Assembly (NCBI RefSeq): GCF_000308375.1
Contig: NZ_BAFQ01000167.1
Location: forward strand, 62,001 to 126,000
DNA length: 64,000 nucleotides
Reading direction: 5' to 3'
From: Nocardia aobensis NBRC 100429
Lineage (GTDB): Bacteria > Actinomycetota > Actinomycetes > Mycobacteriales > Mycobacteriaceae
Shown here: positions 1 through 8,476 of the stretch, piece after piece
Position numbering within the stretch: position 1 is the first letter of the stretch
Layout: every line of letters begins with the position of its first letter
Notes under the pieces: model-generated
The model's input: only the letters and a program-made list of their open reading frames with translations
The model's database searches: none
What the model was told of the DNA's origin: nothing
Program-made: the position numbers and the translations under genes

Positions 1-1032
1 CAGCGGCTTGTTCGCCTCCGACCCCAGGATCTCCAGGGCCTTGACGATGCCGTTGGCTACCGCGTCACACGCGGTGATGCCGCCGAACACGTTCACGAAC
101 ACGCTCTTGACCTGCGCGTCGTTGAGGATCACGTCGAGACCGTTGGCCATCACCTCGGCCGAGGCGCCACCACCGATGTCGAGGAAGTTGGCCGGCTTCA
201 CGCCGTTGTGCTTCTCACCCGCGTAGGCGACGACGTCCAGGGTCGACATGACCAGGCCGGCGCCGTTGCCGATGATGCCGACCTCACCGTCGAGCTTGAC
301 GTAGTTGAGGTCGTTCTCCTTGGCCTTGAGCTCCAGCGGATCGGTGGCGTCACGATCGGCGAACTCGGCGTGGTCGGGGTGGCGGAAGTCGGCGTTCTCG
401 TCCAGGGTGACCTTGCCGTCCAGCGCCAGGATCTCGTTCTCCGGCGTGCGGACCAGCGGGTTCACCTCGACCAGCGTCGCGTCTTCGGCGACGAAGACCT
501 CCCACAGCTTCTGAATGGTCACCGCGGCGGCGTCCAGCACGTCGGCGGGCAGGTGGCCCTGCTCGGCGATCGAACGCGCGAAGGCCAGGTCCACGCCCTT
601 GACGGCGTCGACCGGCACCTTGGCCAGGCGGTCGGGCTTGGTGGCGGCGACCTCTTCGATCTCCATACCGCCCTCGACCGAGCACATGGCCAGGTAGGTG
701 CGGTTGGCGCGATCGAGCAGGAAGGAGATGTAGTACTCCTCCGCGATGTCCTTCGCCTCGGCGACCAGGATCTTCTTGGTGACGTGGCCCTTGATGTCCA
801 GGCCCAGGATGTTGTTCGCGTGGGTGAAGGCGTCGTCCGGGGTGGCGGCGTACTTCACGCCACCGGCCTTACCGCGGCCACCGACCTTGACCTGCGACTT
901 GATCATCACAGGCTTGCCGATTTCGGTCGCGATGGCACGGGCGTCCTCGGCCGAGTCCGTGACGCGGCCCTCCGACGAAGGCACTCCGTGCTTCACGAAG
1001 AGTTCCTTCGCCTGATATTCGAAGAGATCCAT
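1..1032 (-). CDS. sucC: Succinyl-CoA ligase (ADP-forming) subunit beta, 3' end outside window
   Basis: Encodes the beta subunit of succinyl-CoA synthetase, the TCA-cycle enzyme that converts succinyl-CoA to succinate with substrate-level phosphorylation, as a heterotetramer with SucD in the cytoplasm. Read on the minus strand from the ATG at 1032, the protein opens MDLFEYQAKELFVKHGVPSS, the typical ATP-grasp start of SucC. It continues with the glycine-rich VGGRGKAGGVK loop, the GGMEIEEVA segment and, near the window edge, the FVNVFGGITACD motif of the carboxylate/CoA side. 344 codons are visible; the family is about 390 aa, so only the last 40 or so residues are missing. sucD would be expected just beyond the edge. 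A 620-bp gap separates it from the divergent M23 peptidase. Confidence 0.95.
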   Translation of the reverse strand, partial: MDLFEYQAKELFVKHGVPSSEGRVTDSAEDARAIATEIGKPVMIKSQVKVGGRGKAGGVKYAATPDDAFTHANNILGLDIKGHVTKKILVAEAKDIAEEYYISFLLDRANRTYLAMCSVEGGMEIEEVAATKPDRLAKVPVDAVKGVDLAFARSIAEQGHLPADVLDAAAVTIQKLWEVFVAEDATLVEVNPLVRTPENEILALDGKVTLDENADFRHPDHAEFADRDATDPLELKAKENDLNYVKLDGEVGIIGNGAGLVMSTLDVVAYAGEKHNGVKPANFLDIGGGASAEVMANGLDVILNDAQVKSVFVNVFGGITACDAVANGIVKALEILGSEANKPL

Positions 1033-1653
1033 GTACTCACCGTCTCGTCTGCGTTGTTGTGACAACGACTTTGTTGGCGGCCCGTCGTCGGAAGCGGGTC
1101 GAGTCGGACTCTAATCAGTTCGATGTCGCCGAAATCAGCCGCATACAGCCTAAGTGGCGCAGGTCACGAGCGGGCATCCGCCCGGGCAAAACCGCTGGCC
1201 AAGGCTACTGGCGAGTAGCTTGCTGACACGCCGCCAGGTAGGGCGGACGATGATCCGAATTGCCACATTGGCTACTACATAGTGTAGTTGTCTGTTCTCA
1301 CTCGCGTGCCCAGCAGAACGTGAGATATTCCGCGCTCTAGACGTGATCAATGTCACAACTACCCCCTTATCGAGCGGAGCGCTTGCCCACCTGCAATCGT
1401 TTCGTTACCGTCGATGCGGTCGATGTCACAGCCAGATCACAGGCGTAACGGGAATACTCGTCACTCGGTCGCCAGGCGCAGCTGGTAGAACACATCGACA
1501 GACCCACCCGGATGAGGCCGCGTACACCGCACCGATCAGGAGGACGGCAGGCTTGTTGCAGCACAGTGCTCCGCAGGTAGCGAGCCGTTCTACCGGCGCA
1601 CCGCGTCCCGCGTCTTCCGGATCCCCCGCGTTACCCGGTCTCGGAGTCCGCCG
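1033..1653. other. Divergent intergenic region between sucC and the M23 peptidase
   Basis: No convincing gene: the short open frames here lack family similarity and overlap on both strands. The only strong signal is a CRP-like palindrome at 1342-1357. A second partial half-site array (two TGTGA-type pentamers on the minus strand in direct orientation) lies near 1430-1443. A c-di-AMP riboswitch, common before actinobacterial envelope peptidases, was considered, but its conserved core was not found. Confidence 0.5.
1342..1357. promoter_or_regulatory. Candidate CRP (cAMP receptor protein) binding site
   Basis: The sequence CGTGATCAATGTCACA matches the CRP-family consensus TGTGA-N6-TCACA at nine of the ten fixed positions (only the first T is changed) and is a GTGA/TCAC inverted repeat. 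It sits between divergent sucC and the M23 gene, so it could control either. Distance to sucC is about 310 bp and to the M23 start about 300 bp, which leaves the direction of control open. Confidence 0.5.
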
Positions 1654-2973
1654 ATGAGCCACGGTCGCCTACAACCTGGGCATCGGCCACAGTCCGCCCG
1701 CCGTTACCGCGGCGACGGAGAATCCCTCGACCAACATCCGTACTTCGGTGGTAACCAATCCTTCGGCGGTTACACCGGTTCCCGTTCCGAGGAGCCCGCG
1801 GCTCCGCCCGTGCGCAGTATGCCGGGACGTGCCGACAGCTGGATGTCCGCCGGCGCCGGTGCGGCGGGCGCGACCGTCGTCGGCCTCACCGCGACCACCG
1901 GGAATTCCACCGAGAACGCCTGGGGCGCAACCGGTTCGGAAGATTCCGGGCAGTGGCAGCCCTGGGGAGCCCAGGCGCGGCCCGACGGTGACTGGACCGC
2001 CGATCCGCAGTGGCCACGAACCGACGAATGGGCCGCCGCCGACCCCGGTTTCGATGACGGCCGCGGTGTGCACTACCCCGAGGGCCCCGCCGACTACGAC
2101 GCCGCCCATTACGACGCCGCCGACGAATACGACGAACCCGCCGGCAGCGAACCGTTCAACCTGGCCCGGCTGCGCAGCTCCTGGAAGCGTGACAGCGCCG
2201 ACGCCGATGAGGCCGACGCCGACGCGGAAGGCCCCCGCCGCTTCAGCGGTGCGCACCGCGTGCCGACCCCGCCCGCCGCGCTCAAGGGCCGCGCCGCCGT
2301 GGTGGCGGTCGCGGCCGGCGCGGTGGTCGCCGCCGGACAGGCCGGAATGGAGTCCGGCAGTCAGCACCACACCGCGACCGCCGACTACGACGCCGCCGGT
2401 CAGGTCCACGAAATCGCGGCCCAGGCGGTCAGCACCCAGGCGGGTAATCCGCAGTCGCCGCAGGTTCTCAATGTCGCGCCCGTCGCGGATCTCAGTCAGT
2501 TCCAGGACATCCTGCAGCACGGTCAGGAATTCGCCGCCGGACTCGCGGCCCAGGAATCGGCGAAACTGCGCCCCCTGTTCTCCAAATTCGCCAACGGCAC
2601 CTTCACCTCGGGCTTCGGTAGCCGCTGGGGTGTGCAGCACCTGGGTGTCGACATCGCGGCCCCCATCGGCACCCCGATCTACGCGGTCGAGGACGGCGAA
2701 GTGATCAGCGCCGGCCCGGCCTCCGGATTCGGCATGTGGGTCCGCCTGCGGCACGCCGACGGCACCATCACGGTCTACGGTCACGTCGACACCGCTACCG
2801 TCTCCGAAGGCCAGCACGTGATGGCCGGCGATCAGATCGCCACCGTCGGCAACCGCGGCTTCTCCACCGGTCCGCACTGCCATTTCGAGGTGTGGCTCAA
2901 CGGCCAGGACAAGATCGACCCCCTCCCCTGGCTCGCCTCCCGCGGCATCTCCCTCGGCCCCGAGCGCGACTGA
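1654..2973 (+). CDS. M23 (LytM-type) metallopeptidase, membrane-anchored envelope protein
   Basis: A probable peptidoglycan endopeptidase (or a non-catalytic LytM activator) acting outside the membrane. The 439-aa protein has a long acidic, proline/tyrosine-rich N-terminal cytoplasmic region. A hydrophobic Ala/Val segment at about residues 209-230 can act as a membrane anchor. A spacer follows, then a C-terminal M23 domain from about 315. Zinc-site motifs are complete: HLGVD (H329, D333) and HCHFE (H408, H410). The GSRWG and GNRGFSTGPH segments are typical of LytM. It lies divergent to sucC and before uvrD1, as does the mycobacterial homologue (Rv0950c, from memory). The ATG at 1654 is chosen because GGAG lies about 10 nt upstream; a shorter start is possible since the N-terminus is low complexity. 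Confidence 0.88.
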   Translation: MSHGRLQPGHRPQSARRYRGDGESLDQHPYFGGNQSFGGYTGSRSEEPAAPPVRSMPGRADSWMSAGAGAAGATVVGLTATTGNSTENAWGATGSEDSGQWQPWGAQARPDGDWTADPQWPRTDEWAAADPGFDDGRGVHYPEGPADYDAAHYDAADEYDEPAGSEPFNLARLRSSWKRDSADADEADADAEGPRRFSGAHRVPTPPAALKGRAAVVAVAAGAVVAAGQAGMESGSQHHTATADYDAAGQVHEIAAQAVSTQAGNPQSPQVLNVAPVADLSQFQDILQHGQEFAAGLAAQESAKLRPLFSKFANGTFTSGFGSRWGVQHLGVDIAAPIGTPIYAVEDGEVISAGPASGFGMWVRLRHADGTITVYGHVDTATVSEGQHVMAGDQIATVGNRGFSTGPHCHFEVWLNGQDKIDPLPWLASRGISLGPERD

Positions 2974-3064
2974 CGCGTTCCCCGGGTGTCACCCGCACTC
3001 TCTGCCGGGCGGCTGCCTGAGAAAGCCGTTGCCGGTCGATGGGCGCAGCGGTCAATCTTGCGGC

Positions 3065-3583
3065 ATGATCGAAATTCGTGTGGTCGGGGCGGACGACTGG
3101 CGGTTGTGGCGGCGGGCTCGACTAGCGGCGCTCGCGGGGGCGCCGGATGCGTTTCGGACTCGGCTGGCGGACTGGCAGGGCGACGGAGACCGGGAAGACC
3201 GCTGGCGTGCGCGGTTGAGTATTCCCGGGGCGCACGATCTGCTGGCGTTTCGTCACGGCGAACCGGTGGGAATCGCGAGTGGGGTGCCGGAGCCCGACCA
3301 TGGTGCGGCCCGGGTGATCTCGATATGGGTCGACCGGTCCGCGCGCGGCCTGGGGGTGGGTGATCTGCTGCTCGGTCGTGTCGAGCGTTGGGCTGCCGAG
3401 AACCGATACACCACCCTCCGGCTCGATGTCTTCGCCGACAACGAGCATGCCGTCGCGCTCTACCGCCGCAACGGATTCGAGTTCGAGGCGGAATGTCAGC
3501 GCACCGAACAGCTCGGCGTTCTCGATGCGGGCGACCGGGTGGAACGGATCATGGTGAAAGGCATCGTCCCGGCGGGCCGTTGA
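3065..3583 (+). CDS. GNAT family N-acetyltransferase
   Basis: A 172-aa single-domain GNAT acetyltransferase that would transfer an acetyl group from acetyl-CoA to an unknown amine. The start is placed at the ATG at 3065 (MIEIRVVGADDW) because an upstream in-frame extension from 3029 adds a non-homologous 12-residue head. The acetyl-CoA pyrophosphate loop is seen as RSARGLGVGDLLL after the beta-strand VISIWVD. The C-terminal LDVFADNEHAVALYRRNGF stretch is the usual alpha4-beta7 NxxAxxLYxxxGF signature. It converges on the helicase gene, with only about 24 bp between stops. The substrate cannot be predicted. Confidence 0.85.
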   Translation: MIEIRVVGADDWRLWRRARLAALAGAPDAFRTRLADWQGDGDREDRWRARLSIPGAHDLLAFRHGEPVGIASGVPEPDHGAARVISIWVDRSARGLGVGDLLLGRVERWAAENRYTTLRLDVFADNEHAVALYRRNGFEFEAECQRTEQLGVLDAGDRVERIMVKGIVPAGR

Positions 3584-3587
3584 GCGC

Positions 3588-3609
3588 GAGGCCGCCGGGA
3601 CGGCGCCTC
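3588..3609. terminator. Possible bidirectional terminator stem between convergent genes
   Basis: GAGGCCGCC and GGCGCCTC form a GC-rich stem with a one-base bulge and a GGGA-type loop in the 24-bp gap between the convergent GNAT and pcrA genes. There is no U-tract, which is usual for actinobacterial stems, and it overlaps the pcrA stop. Weak call. Confidence 0.3.
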
Positions 3610-6157
3610 AGAGCTTTACCAGGGTCCGGCTGTACTGCGGGATCAGGCGGATCTTGCCGGCGGTGCCGAAATCGATGGTGACCGTGGCGAGGGCGCCGAA
3701 ACCTTCGGCGGCGACCACGCGGCCGAGACCGTACTTGTCGTCGCTGACACGGTCGCCCACGGCGAGCACCAGGCCGGAGTTGTTGTGCTTGGCGGCGGGC
3801 CGGGCGGGGCTGCGATCGCGCAGGCCGGGGCGCTGCTGGGACCAGCCGTCACCGCGGGTCCAGTCGCGTTCCAGGCCGTCGTCCTCGCCGCGGCGGCGGA
3901 AGCCACGTCCGCCCGACGGCGGAGTCGGTTCCAGCCGTTGCCAATCCATCAGATGCCCCGGAATCTCCTGCAGGAAGCGGGACTCCGGATTCGACACCGC
4001 CTGTCCCCAGCCGGAGCGCACCACCGCGCGGCTCAGGTACAGCCGTTTCCGGGCGCGGGTGATGCCGACGTAGGCCAAGCGGCGTTCCTCGGCCAGTTCG
4101 GCCGGATCGCCCAGCGCGCGCATGTGCGGGAACTGGCCGTCCTCCCAGCCGGTCACGAACACCACCGGGAACTCCAGGCCCTTCGCGGTGTGCAGGGTCA
4201 TCAGGGTGACCACGCCGGAACCCTCGTCCGGGATCTGATCGGTATCGGCCACCAGCGAGACCCGTTCCAGGAACGCCGCCAGGGAACCGGGGTCCGGCTC
4301 GCCGTCGGCCGCCTCGGGCAGCAGGCCCTCCTCGCGGGCGGCCTCCACATTGTTGCGCGCCTCGGAACTGAATTCCCTTGCCACGCTGACCAATTCGTTG
4401 AGGTTGTCCAGCCGGGCGCCGTCCTGCGGATCGTCGGAGGCCTCCAGCTCGGCGCGGTAGCCGGTCTTGTCCAGGACCGCCTCGACGACATTGCCCACAT
4501 CGGGGAATTCGCTGTCCGCGGTGACGCCGGCGGCGCGGATCTCGTCGAGCAGATCGAGGAAGCCGGCGATCGCACGCTGCGCGCGGGTGTTCAACAGCGC
4601 CACCTTGCCGTCGGCGGCGTCGCGCAGCGCGGCCGCGAAGCCGATATCGCGCTGTTCGGCGTGCACCGCGACACAGGCTTCGGCGCGGTCACCGATCCCC
4701 CGGCGCGGCGTGTTGAGAATGCGGCGCAGGCTCACCGCGTCGTCGGGATTCTCGAGCACGCGCAGGTAGGCGACCACATCGCGGACCTCCTTGCGCTCGT
4801 AGAACCGGACGCCGCCGACCACCTTGTAGGGCAGCCCCATGCGGATGAAGATCTCTTCCAGCGCCCGCGAGTTGTTGTTGGTGCGATAGAACACCGCGAC
4901 ATCGCCGTAGTTGTAGTCGCCCTGTTCGACCAGCCGGTCGATCTCGCGCGCGACGAACGACGCCTCGTCGTGTTCGTTGTCGGCGACGTAGCCGACGATC
5001 AGATCGCCCTCACCGGAATCGGTCCACAACTTCTTGTCGCGCCGATTCTCGTTGCGGGAGATGAGCGCGTTGGCGGCCGAGAGGATGTGCTGGGTGGAGC
5101 GGTAGTTCTGTTCCAGCAGAATCGTTTCCGCGTCCGGGAAATCGCGCTCGAATTCCTCGATGTTGCGGATGGTCGCCCCGCGGAACGCGTAGATGGACTG
5201 GTCGGCGTCACCGACCACACACAGCTCGCTGGGCGGCACCGCATCGCCGCGACGTGCCGGGCTGAATTCCGGATCGGCCGCCTCGGCCCCCGCGTCGGCG
5301 TCGGCGAGCTCGTCGGCCGCCGGTCGCACATGATGGCCCACCAGTTCGCGCACCAGCACGTACTGGGCGTGGTTGGTGTCCTGGTACTCGTCGACCAGCA
5401 CATGCCGGAAGCGACGGCGGTAGTACTCGGCGACCTGCGGGTGGCTCTGCAGGAGCGCGACCGTCTCGCCGATCAGATCGTCGAAGTCGAAGGCGTTGGC
5501 CGCGCGCAGCCGCCGCTGATATTCGGTGTAGACCCGGGCGACGATACCGGGCAGTTCCGTCTCGTCTGATTCCGCGTCCGCCGTGGCCGTTTCGGGGTCG
5601 ATCAGCTCGTTCTTGAGATTGGAGATGGCGGTCGCGAGCAGTCGCGGCGAATACTTCTTCGGATCCAGATTCTGGTCGCGAATGATCATCGCCAGCAGGC
5701 GGCGCGAGTCGTCGGCGTCGTAGATGGAGAAGTTGGAGTTCAACGCGCCGGGCAGCAGATTCGCCTGCATCCGCAGGATGCGCACACAGGAGGAGTGGAA
5801 GGTCGACACCCACATGGCGGCGGCGCGCGGACCCACCAGGTCCGTCACGCGCTCGCGCATCTCCGCCGCGGCCTTGTTGGTGAACGTGATGGCCAGGATC
5901 TGCCCGGGCGTGACGCCGCGTTCGGCCAGCAGATAGGCGATGCGCCGGGTGAGTACGGCGGTCTTCCCGGAGCCGGCGCCGGCCACGATCAGCAGGGGCG
6001 AACCCGCGTGCACAACCGCCGCCCGCTGCTGCGGGTTCAGGCCCTCGAGCAGGCGCTGCGCCTGCTGATCGGCCTGCGCGGACCTGTCCGCACCTCGCGT
6101 TGCCGCCGTACCCACCGTTGCCGTCCCCGCCGCTGTTCCCGCCACCGTCGTCTCCAT
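3608..6157 (-). CDS. pcrA: ATP-dependent DNA helicase UvrD1/PcrA
   Basis: Superfamily 1A 3'-5' DNA helicase for nucleotide excision repair and removal of protein blocks or recombination intermediates. The 849-aa protein shows all motifs: Walker A AGAGSGKT (59-66), motif Ia TFTNKAAAEM, motif II LVDEYQDTNHAQY, motif III DQSIYAFRGA, motif IV EQNYRST, motif V TLHTAKGLEF and motif VI RRLAYVGITRARKRL. The C-terminal 55 residues form the Tudor-like domain (VGDRVSDDKYGLGRVV) that contacts RNA polymerase in PcrA/UvrD proteins. An acidic Asp/Ala-rich insert (DADAGAEAADPEF) lies between motifs II and III, making it longer than typical UvrD1. Divergent from the chorismate mutase gene, in the same arrangement as in mycobacteria. 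The N-terminal Thr/Ala-rich head is probably unstructured, so a later start is possible. Confidence 0.95.
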   Translation of the reverse strand: METTVAGTAAGTATVGTAATRGADRSAQADQQAQRLLEGLNPQQRAAVVHAGSPLLIVAGAGSGKTAVLTRRIAYLLAERGVTPGQILAITFTNKAAAEMRERVTDLVGPRAAAMWVSTFHSSCVRILRMQANLLPGALNSNFSIYDADDSRRLLAMIIRDQNLDPKKYSPRLLATAISNLKNELIDPETATADAESDETELPGIVARVYTEYQRRLRAANAFDFDDLIGETVALLQSHPQVAEYYRRRFRHVLVDEYQDTNHAQYVLVRELVGHHVRPAADELADADAGAEAADPEFSPARRGDAVPPSELCVVGDADQSIYAFRGATIRNIEEFERDFPDAETILLEQNYRSTQHILSAANALISRNENRRDKKLWTDSGEGDLIVGYVADNEHDEASFVAREIDRLVEQGDYNYGDVAVFYRTNNNSRALEEIFIRMGLPYKVVGGVRFYERKEVRDVVAYLRVLENPDDAVSLRRILNTPRRGIGDRAEACVAVHAEQRDIGFAAALRDAADGKVALLNTRAQRAIAGFLDLLDEIRAAGVTADSEFPDVGNVVEAVLDKTGYRAELEASDDPQDGARLDNLNELVSVAREFSSEARNNVEAAREEGLLPEAADGEPDPGSLAAFLERVSLVADTDQIPDEGSGVVTLMTLHTAKGLEFPVVFVTGWEDGQFPHMRALGDPAELAEERRLAYVGITRARKRLYLSRAVVRSGWGQAVSNPESRFLQEIPGHLMDWQRLEPTPPSGGRGFRRRGEDDGLERDWTRGDGWSQQRPGLRDRSPARPAAKHNNSGLVLAVGDRVSDDKYGLGRVVAAEGFGALATVTIDFGTAGKIRLIPQYSRTLVKL

Positions 6158-6460
6158 CGTCCATCCACGCTACCGGCGGCCACCGACATGCTGTAGTCCG
6201 GCGCGATCTCAGCGCATTCTCACCGACGAGAACTTTGCCTCACTTGCCCCACGTGGCAGACTGGCCACATGACCAGCGCGCTCACGACCTCTGCTGTTCA
6301 GGCGTACGAAGGTATTCGTGGTCGCCGATTTCGCACGTGAGCGCATACTCGACGGGGGACAATTCAAGGCCGAACAGGTCTGTTTCACGGTGGAGGAATC
6401 ACATCGGTAACGGGGCAGGGCCGCACGCCGATCGAAGTTCTGACACGAGGAGAAGAAAGT
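6158..6460. other. Divergent intergenic region pcrA / chorismate mutase
   Basis: No gene is visible in these 303 bp. It must hold both promoters. AGGAGAA about 8 nt before 6461 is a good ribosome binding site for chorismate mutase. No clear palindrome or riboswitch was recognised. Confidence 0.5.
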
Positions 6461-6769
6461 ATGAGCACCTCTACTGAGCCGATTGATCAGCCAGCGACCG
6501 GTTCCGATGCGACGTTGCCGAGTAGTGAGGCGGAGATCGAGAAGCTCCGCAAGGAGATCGATCGCCTCGACGCCGAGATTCTCGCAGCCATCAAGCGGCG
6601 CACCGAGGTCTCGCGCATCATCGGCCGCACCCGCATGGCCAACGGTGGCCCGCGCCTGGTGCACTCCCGCGAGATGAAGGTGCTGGAACGCTTCAGCGAA
6701 CTGGGTCAGGAAGGTCACACGCTGGCCATGCTGCTGCTCCGCCTCGGCCGCGGCCGCCTCGGCCACTGA
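6461..6769 (+). CDS. Chorismate mutase, AroQ-delta intracellular type
   Basis: Converts chorismate to prephenate at the branch point to phenylalanine and tyrosine. The 102-aa protein is the short all-helical actinobacterial AroQ-delta form. After an unstructured 28-residue head come EIEKLRKEIDRLDAEILAAI, the KRRTEVSRIIG segment, LVHSREMKVLERFSELG and the invariant tail LLRLGRGRLGH. Enzymes of this subtype have low activity alone and are activated by DAHP synthase, which uses the C-terminal tail; the intact tail suggests the same control here (known for the family, inferred here). Start supported by AGGAGAA. An 18-bp copy of its 3' end follows the stop in tandem. Confidence 0.95.
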   Translation: MSTSTEPIDQPATGSDATLPSSEAEIEKLRKEIDRLDAEILAAIKRRTEVSRIIGRTRMANGGPRLVHSREMKVLERFSELGQEGHTLAMLLLRLGRGRLGH

Positions 6770-6793
6770 GTTACCGCCGCCTCGGCCACTGAG
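6753..6793 (+). repeat. 18-bp direct repeat at the 3' end of the chorismate mutase gene
   Basis: GCCGCCTCGGCCACTGAG occurs at 6753-6770, where it encodes the last residues and the stop, and again at 6776-6793 just downstream, 23 bp apart. It looks like a replication-slippage duplication of the gene end. The second copy is non-coding. Confidence 0.8.
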
Positions 6794-6850
6794 CTACACA
6801 ACCCACCGAGACCACGCGGCGATCGTCTCGACGAACTCCGCGACCCCAGG

Positions 6851-6879
6851 CCGCCCCGGGTGCCGATCCCCCGGGGCGG
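6851..6879. terminator. Bidirectional terminator hairpin
   Basis: CCGCCCCGGG and CCCGGGGCGG form a perfect 10-bp stem with a 9-nt loop between the convergent chorismate mutase and aldehyde dehydrogenase genes, followed by TCGTTTCG on the plus strand. Position and strength fit a factor-independent terminator of the high-GC, U-poor type. Confidence 0.7.
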
Positions 6880-6905
6880 TCGTTTCGTATCCGGGGACTG
6901 CCGGG

Positions 6906-8357
6906 TCAGGGCAGGGCGATGTACTTCGTCGACAGATACTCCTCGATCCCCTCGAAGCCGCCCTCGCGGCCGAATCCGGAGGCCTTGACCCCGCCGAACG
7001 GCGCCGCCGGATCGGAGATGACGCCGCGGTTGATGCCGACCATGCCGCTCTCCAGCCCCTCCGCGATACGCAGCGCACGATCCAGATCGCGGGTGTAAAC
7101 GTAAGCGACCAAACCGAATTCGGTGTCGTTGGCGGCGGCGAGGCCCTGCTCCTCGGTATCGAATCCGACGATCGGCGCGACCGGTCCGAACACCTCTTCG
7201 CTGAGGATCCGGGCCTGCTCGGGCACCTCGCACAGCACGGTCGCCGGATAGTAGTACCCGGTCCCGCCGGGCGCCTTCCCGCCGATGCGTACCTCGGCGC
7301 CGCGCTCGACCGCGTCCTCCACCAGTTCGCTGACGGTGTCGAGCTGATCCTGATTGATCAGCGGGCCGAGGGTGGTCGACGGGTCGTCACCGGGGCCGAG
7401 TTTCACCTCCTGCATGGCGGCGACCAGTTTGTCGGTGAACTCGGCGCGCACCGAGTTGTGCACGTGGAACCGGTTGGCGGCGGTGCACGCCTCGCCTCCG
7501 TTGCGCAGCTTCGCCAGCATCGCGCCCTGCACCGCGGCATCGATGTCGGCGTCGTCGAAGACCACGAACGGGGCATTGCCGCCCAGTTCCATCGAGGTGC
7601 GCAGCAGGCCGTTCGCGGACTTCTCCACCAGTTTCTTGCCGACGCCGGTCGAGCCGGTGAAGGTGAGTTTGCGCAGCCGCGGATCGTTGATCAGCGGTTC
7701 GGTCACCGCACCGGAGTGGCTGGAGGTGATGACCGACAGCACCCCGTCCGGCAGCCCGGCCTCACTGCACAGCTTCGCCAGCAGCAGCATGGTCAGCGGT
7801 GTGGCCGAGGCGGGTTTGACGATCATCGTGCAGCCCGCGGCCAGGGCCGGGCCGATCTTGCGGGTGCCCATCGCGAGCGGGAAATTCCAGGGCGTGATGG
7901 CCAGGCACGGCCCGACCGGCTGTTTGTGGACGACGATGCGGCCCGTCCCGGTGGGCGCGGTCTGGTAGCGGCCGTGCACCCGGACCGCTTCCTCGCTGAA
8001 CCAGCGGAAGAATTCGGCGCCGTAGCGCACCTCGTTGCGGCTCTCGGGCAGCGCCTTACCCATTTCCAGGGTCATCAGCAGGGCGAAGTCCTCGGTGCGC
8101 TCGACGATCCGCTCGTAGACCGCGCGCAGGATCTCGCCGCGTTCGCGGGCCGAGGTGGCGGCCCAGCTGTCCTGCGCGGCCACGGCCGCGTCGAGGGCGC
8201 GCACGGCGTCCTCCGGCGTGGCGTCGGCGACGTGTACGAGGGGCTCTCCGGTCGCCGGATTCTCGACCGCGAAGGTGGCGCCACCGGTGGCATCCACCGG
8301 CCCGCCGATCCAGAGTTGAGTGGGGACGGATTCGAGTAACTCGGTTTGCGACACCAT
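6906..8357 (-). CDS. gabD: NAD(P)-dependent succinate-semialdehyde dehydrogenase family protein
   Basis: Aldehyde dehydrogenase that most likely oxidises succinate semialdehyde to succinate, feeding the TCA cycle. The 483-aa protein has the expected order: KQPVGPCLAITPWNFPLAM coenzyme segment, FTGSTGVGKKL Rossmann loop, the general-base motif MELGGNAPFVVFDDADID, the catalytic cysteine in GGEACTAANR, and the C-terminal FGGVKASGFGREGG anchor. The start is set at the ATG at 8357 (MVSQTELLESVP); an extension to 8396 adds 13 residues that do not look like the family. SSADH is the closest subgroup by motif, but other short-chain semialdehydes are possible. Divergent from pgi, with a tandem repeat between them. 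Confidence 0.85.
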   Translation of the reverse strand: MVSQTELLESVPTQLWIGGPVDATGGATFAVENPATGEPLVHVADATPEDAVRALDAAVAAQDSWAATSARERGEILRAVYERIVERTEDFALLMTLEMGKALPESRNEVRYGAEFFRWFSEEAVRVHGRYQTAPTGTGRIVVHKQPVGPCLAITPWNFPLAMGTRKIGPALAAGCTMIVKPASATPLTMLLLAKLCSEAGLPDGVLSVITSSHSGAVTEPLINDPRLRKLTFTGSTGVGKKLVEKSANGLLRTSMELGGNAPFVVFDDADIDAAVQGAMLAKLRNGGEACTAANRFHVHNSVRAEFTDKLVAAMQEVKLGPGDDPSTTLGPLINQDQLDTVSELVEDAVERGAEVRIGGKAPGGTGYYYPATVLCEVPEQARILSEEVFGPVAPIVGFDTEEQGLAAANDTEFGLVAYVYTRDLDRALRIAEGLESGMVGINRGVISDPAAPFGGVKASGFGREGGFEGIEEYLSTKYIALP

Positions 8358-8412
8358 GTGCTCAGGGTAGGCCGCGGTGGACGCGAGCGCGGGCAACTGC
8401 CAGGTGGGCTGT

Positions 8413-8452
8413 GACTACCTGCGCGTAGCGAAACGACTACCTGCGCGTAGCG
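8413..8452. promoter_or_regulatory. Tandem 18-bp repeat in the gabD-pgi divergent promoter
   Basis: GACTACCTGCGCGTAGCG occurs twice (8413-8430 and 8435-8452), 22 bp apart, i.e. about two helical turns and on one DNA face. Each copy contains a CTAC-N6-GTAG inverted repeat, as expected of an operator for a dimeric regulator. A TGTAAT hexamer at about 8463 could be the pgi -10 element. The regulator is unknown. Confidence 0.55.
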
Positions 8453-8476
8453 GAACTGGTCTGTAATCTCGCGGGG

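Noticed and set aside
1051..1069. GTTGTGACAAC palindrome just upstream of sucC
   Set aside because: Only an 11-bp odd-length palindrome in a region rich in GTTGT; too short and low-information to call an operator.
1358..1653. c-di-AMP (ydaO-type) riboswitch before the M23 peptidase gene
   Set aside because: Such riboswitches are common before actinobacterial peptidases, but the conserved core elements were not found in the 300 bp upstream.
3785..5569. Long plus-strand open frame (594 codons) opposite the helicase gene
   Set aside because: It is the antisense shadow of pcrA in high-GC DNA; its translation has no recognisable domain, while the minus strand carries all UvrD motifs.
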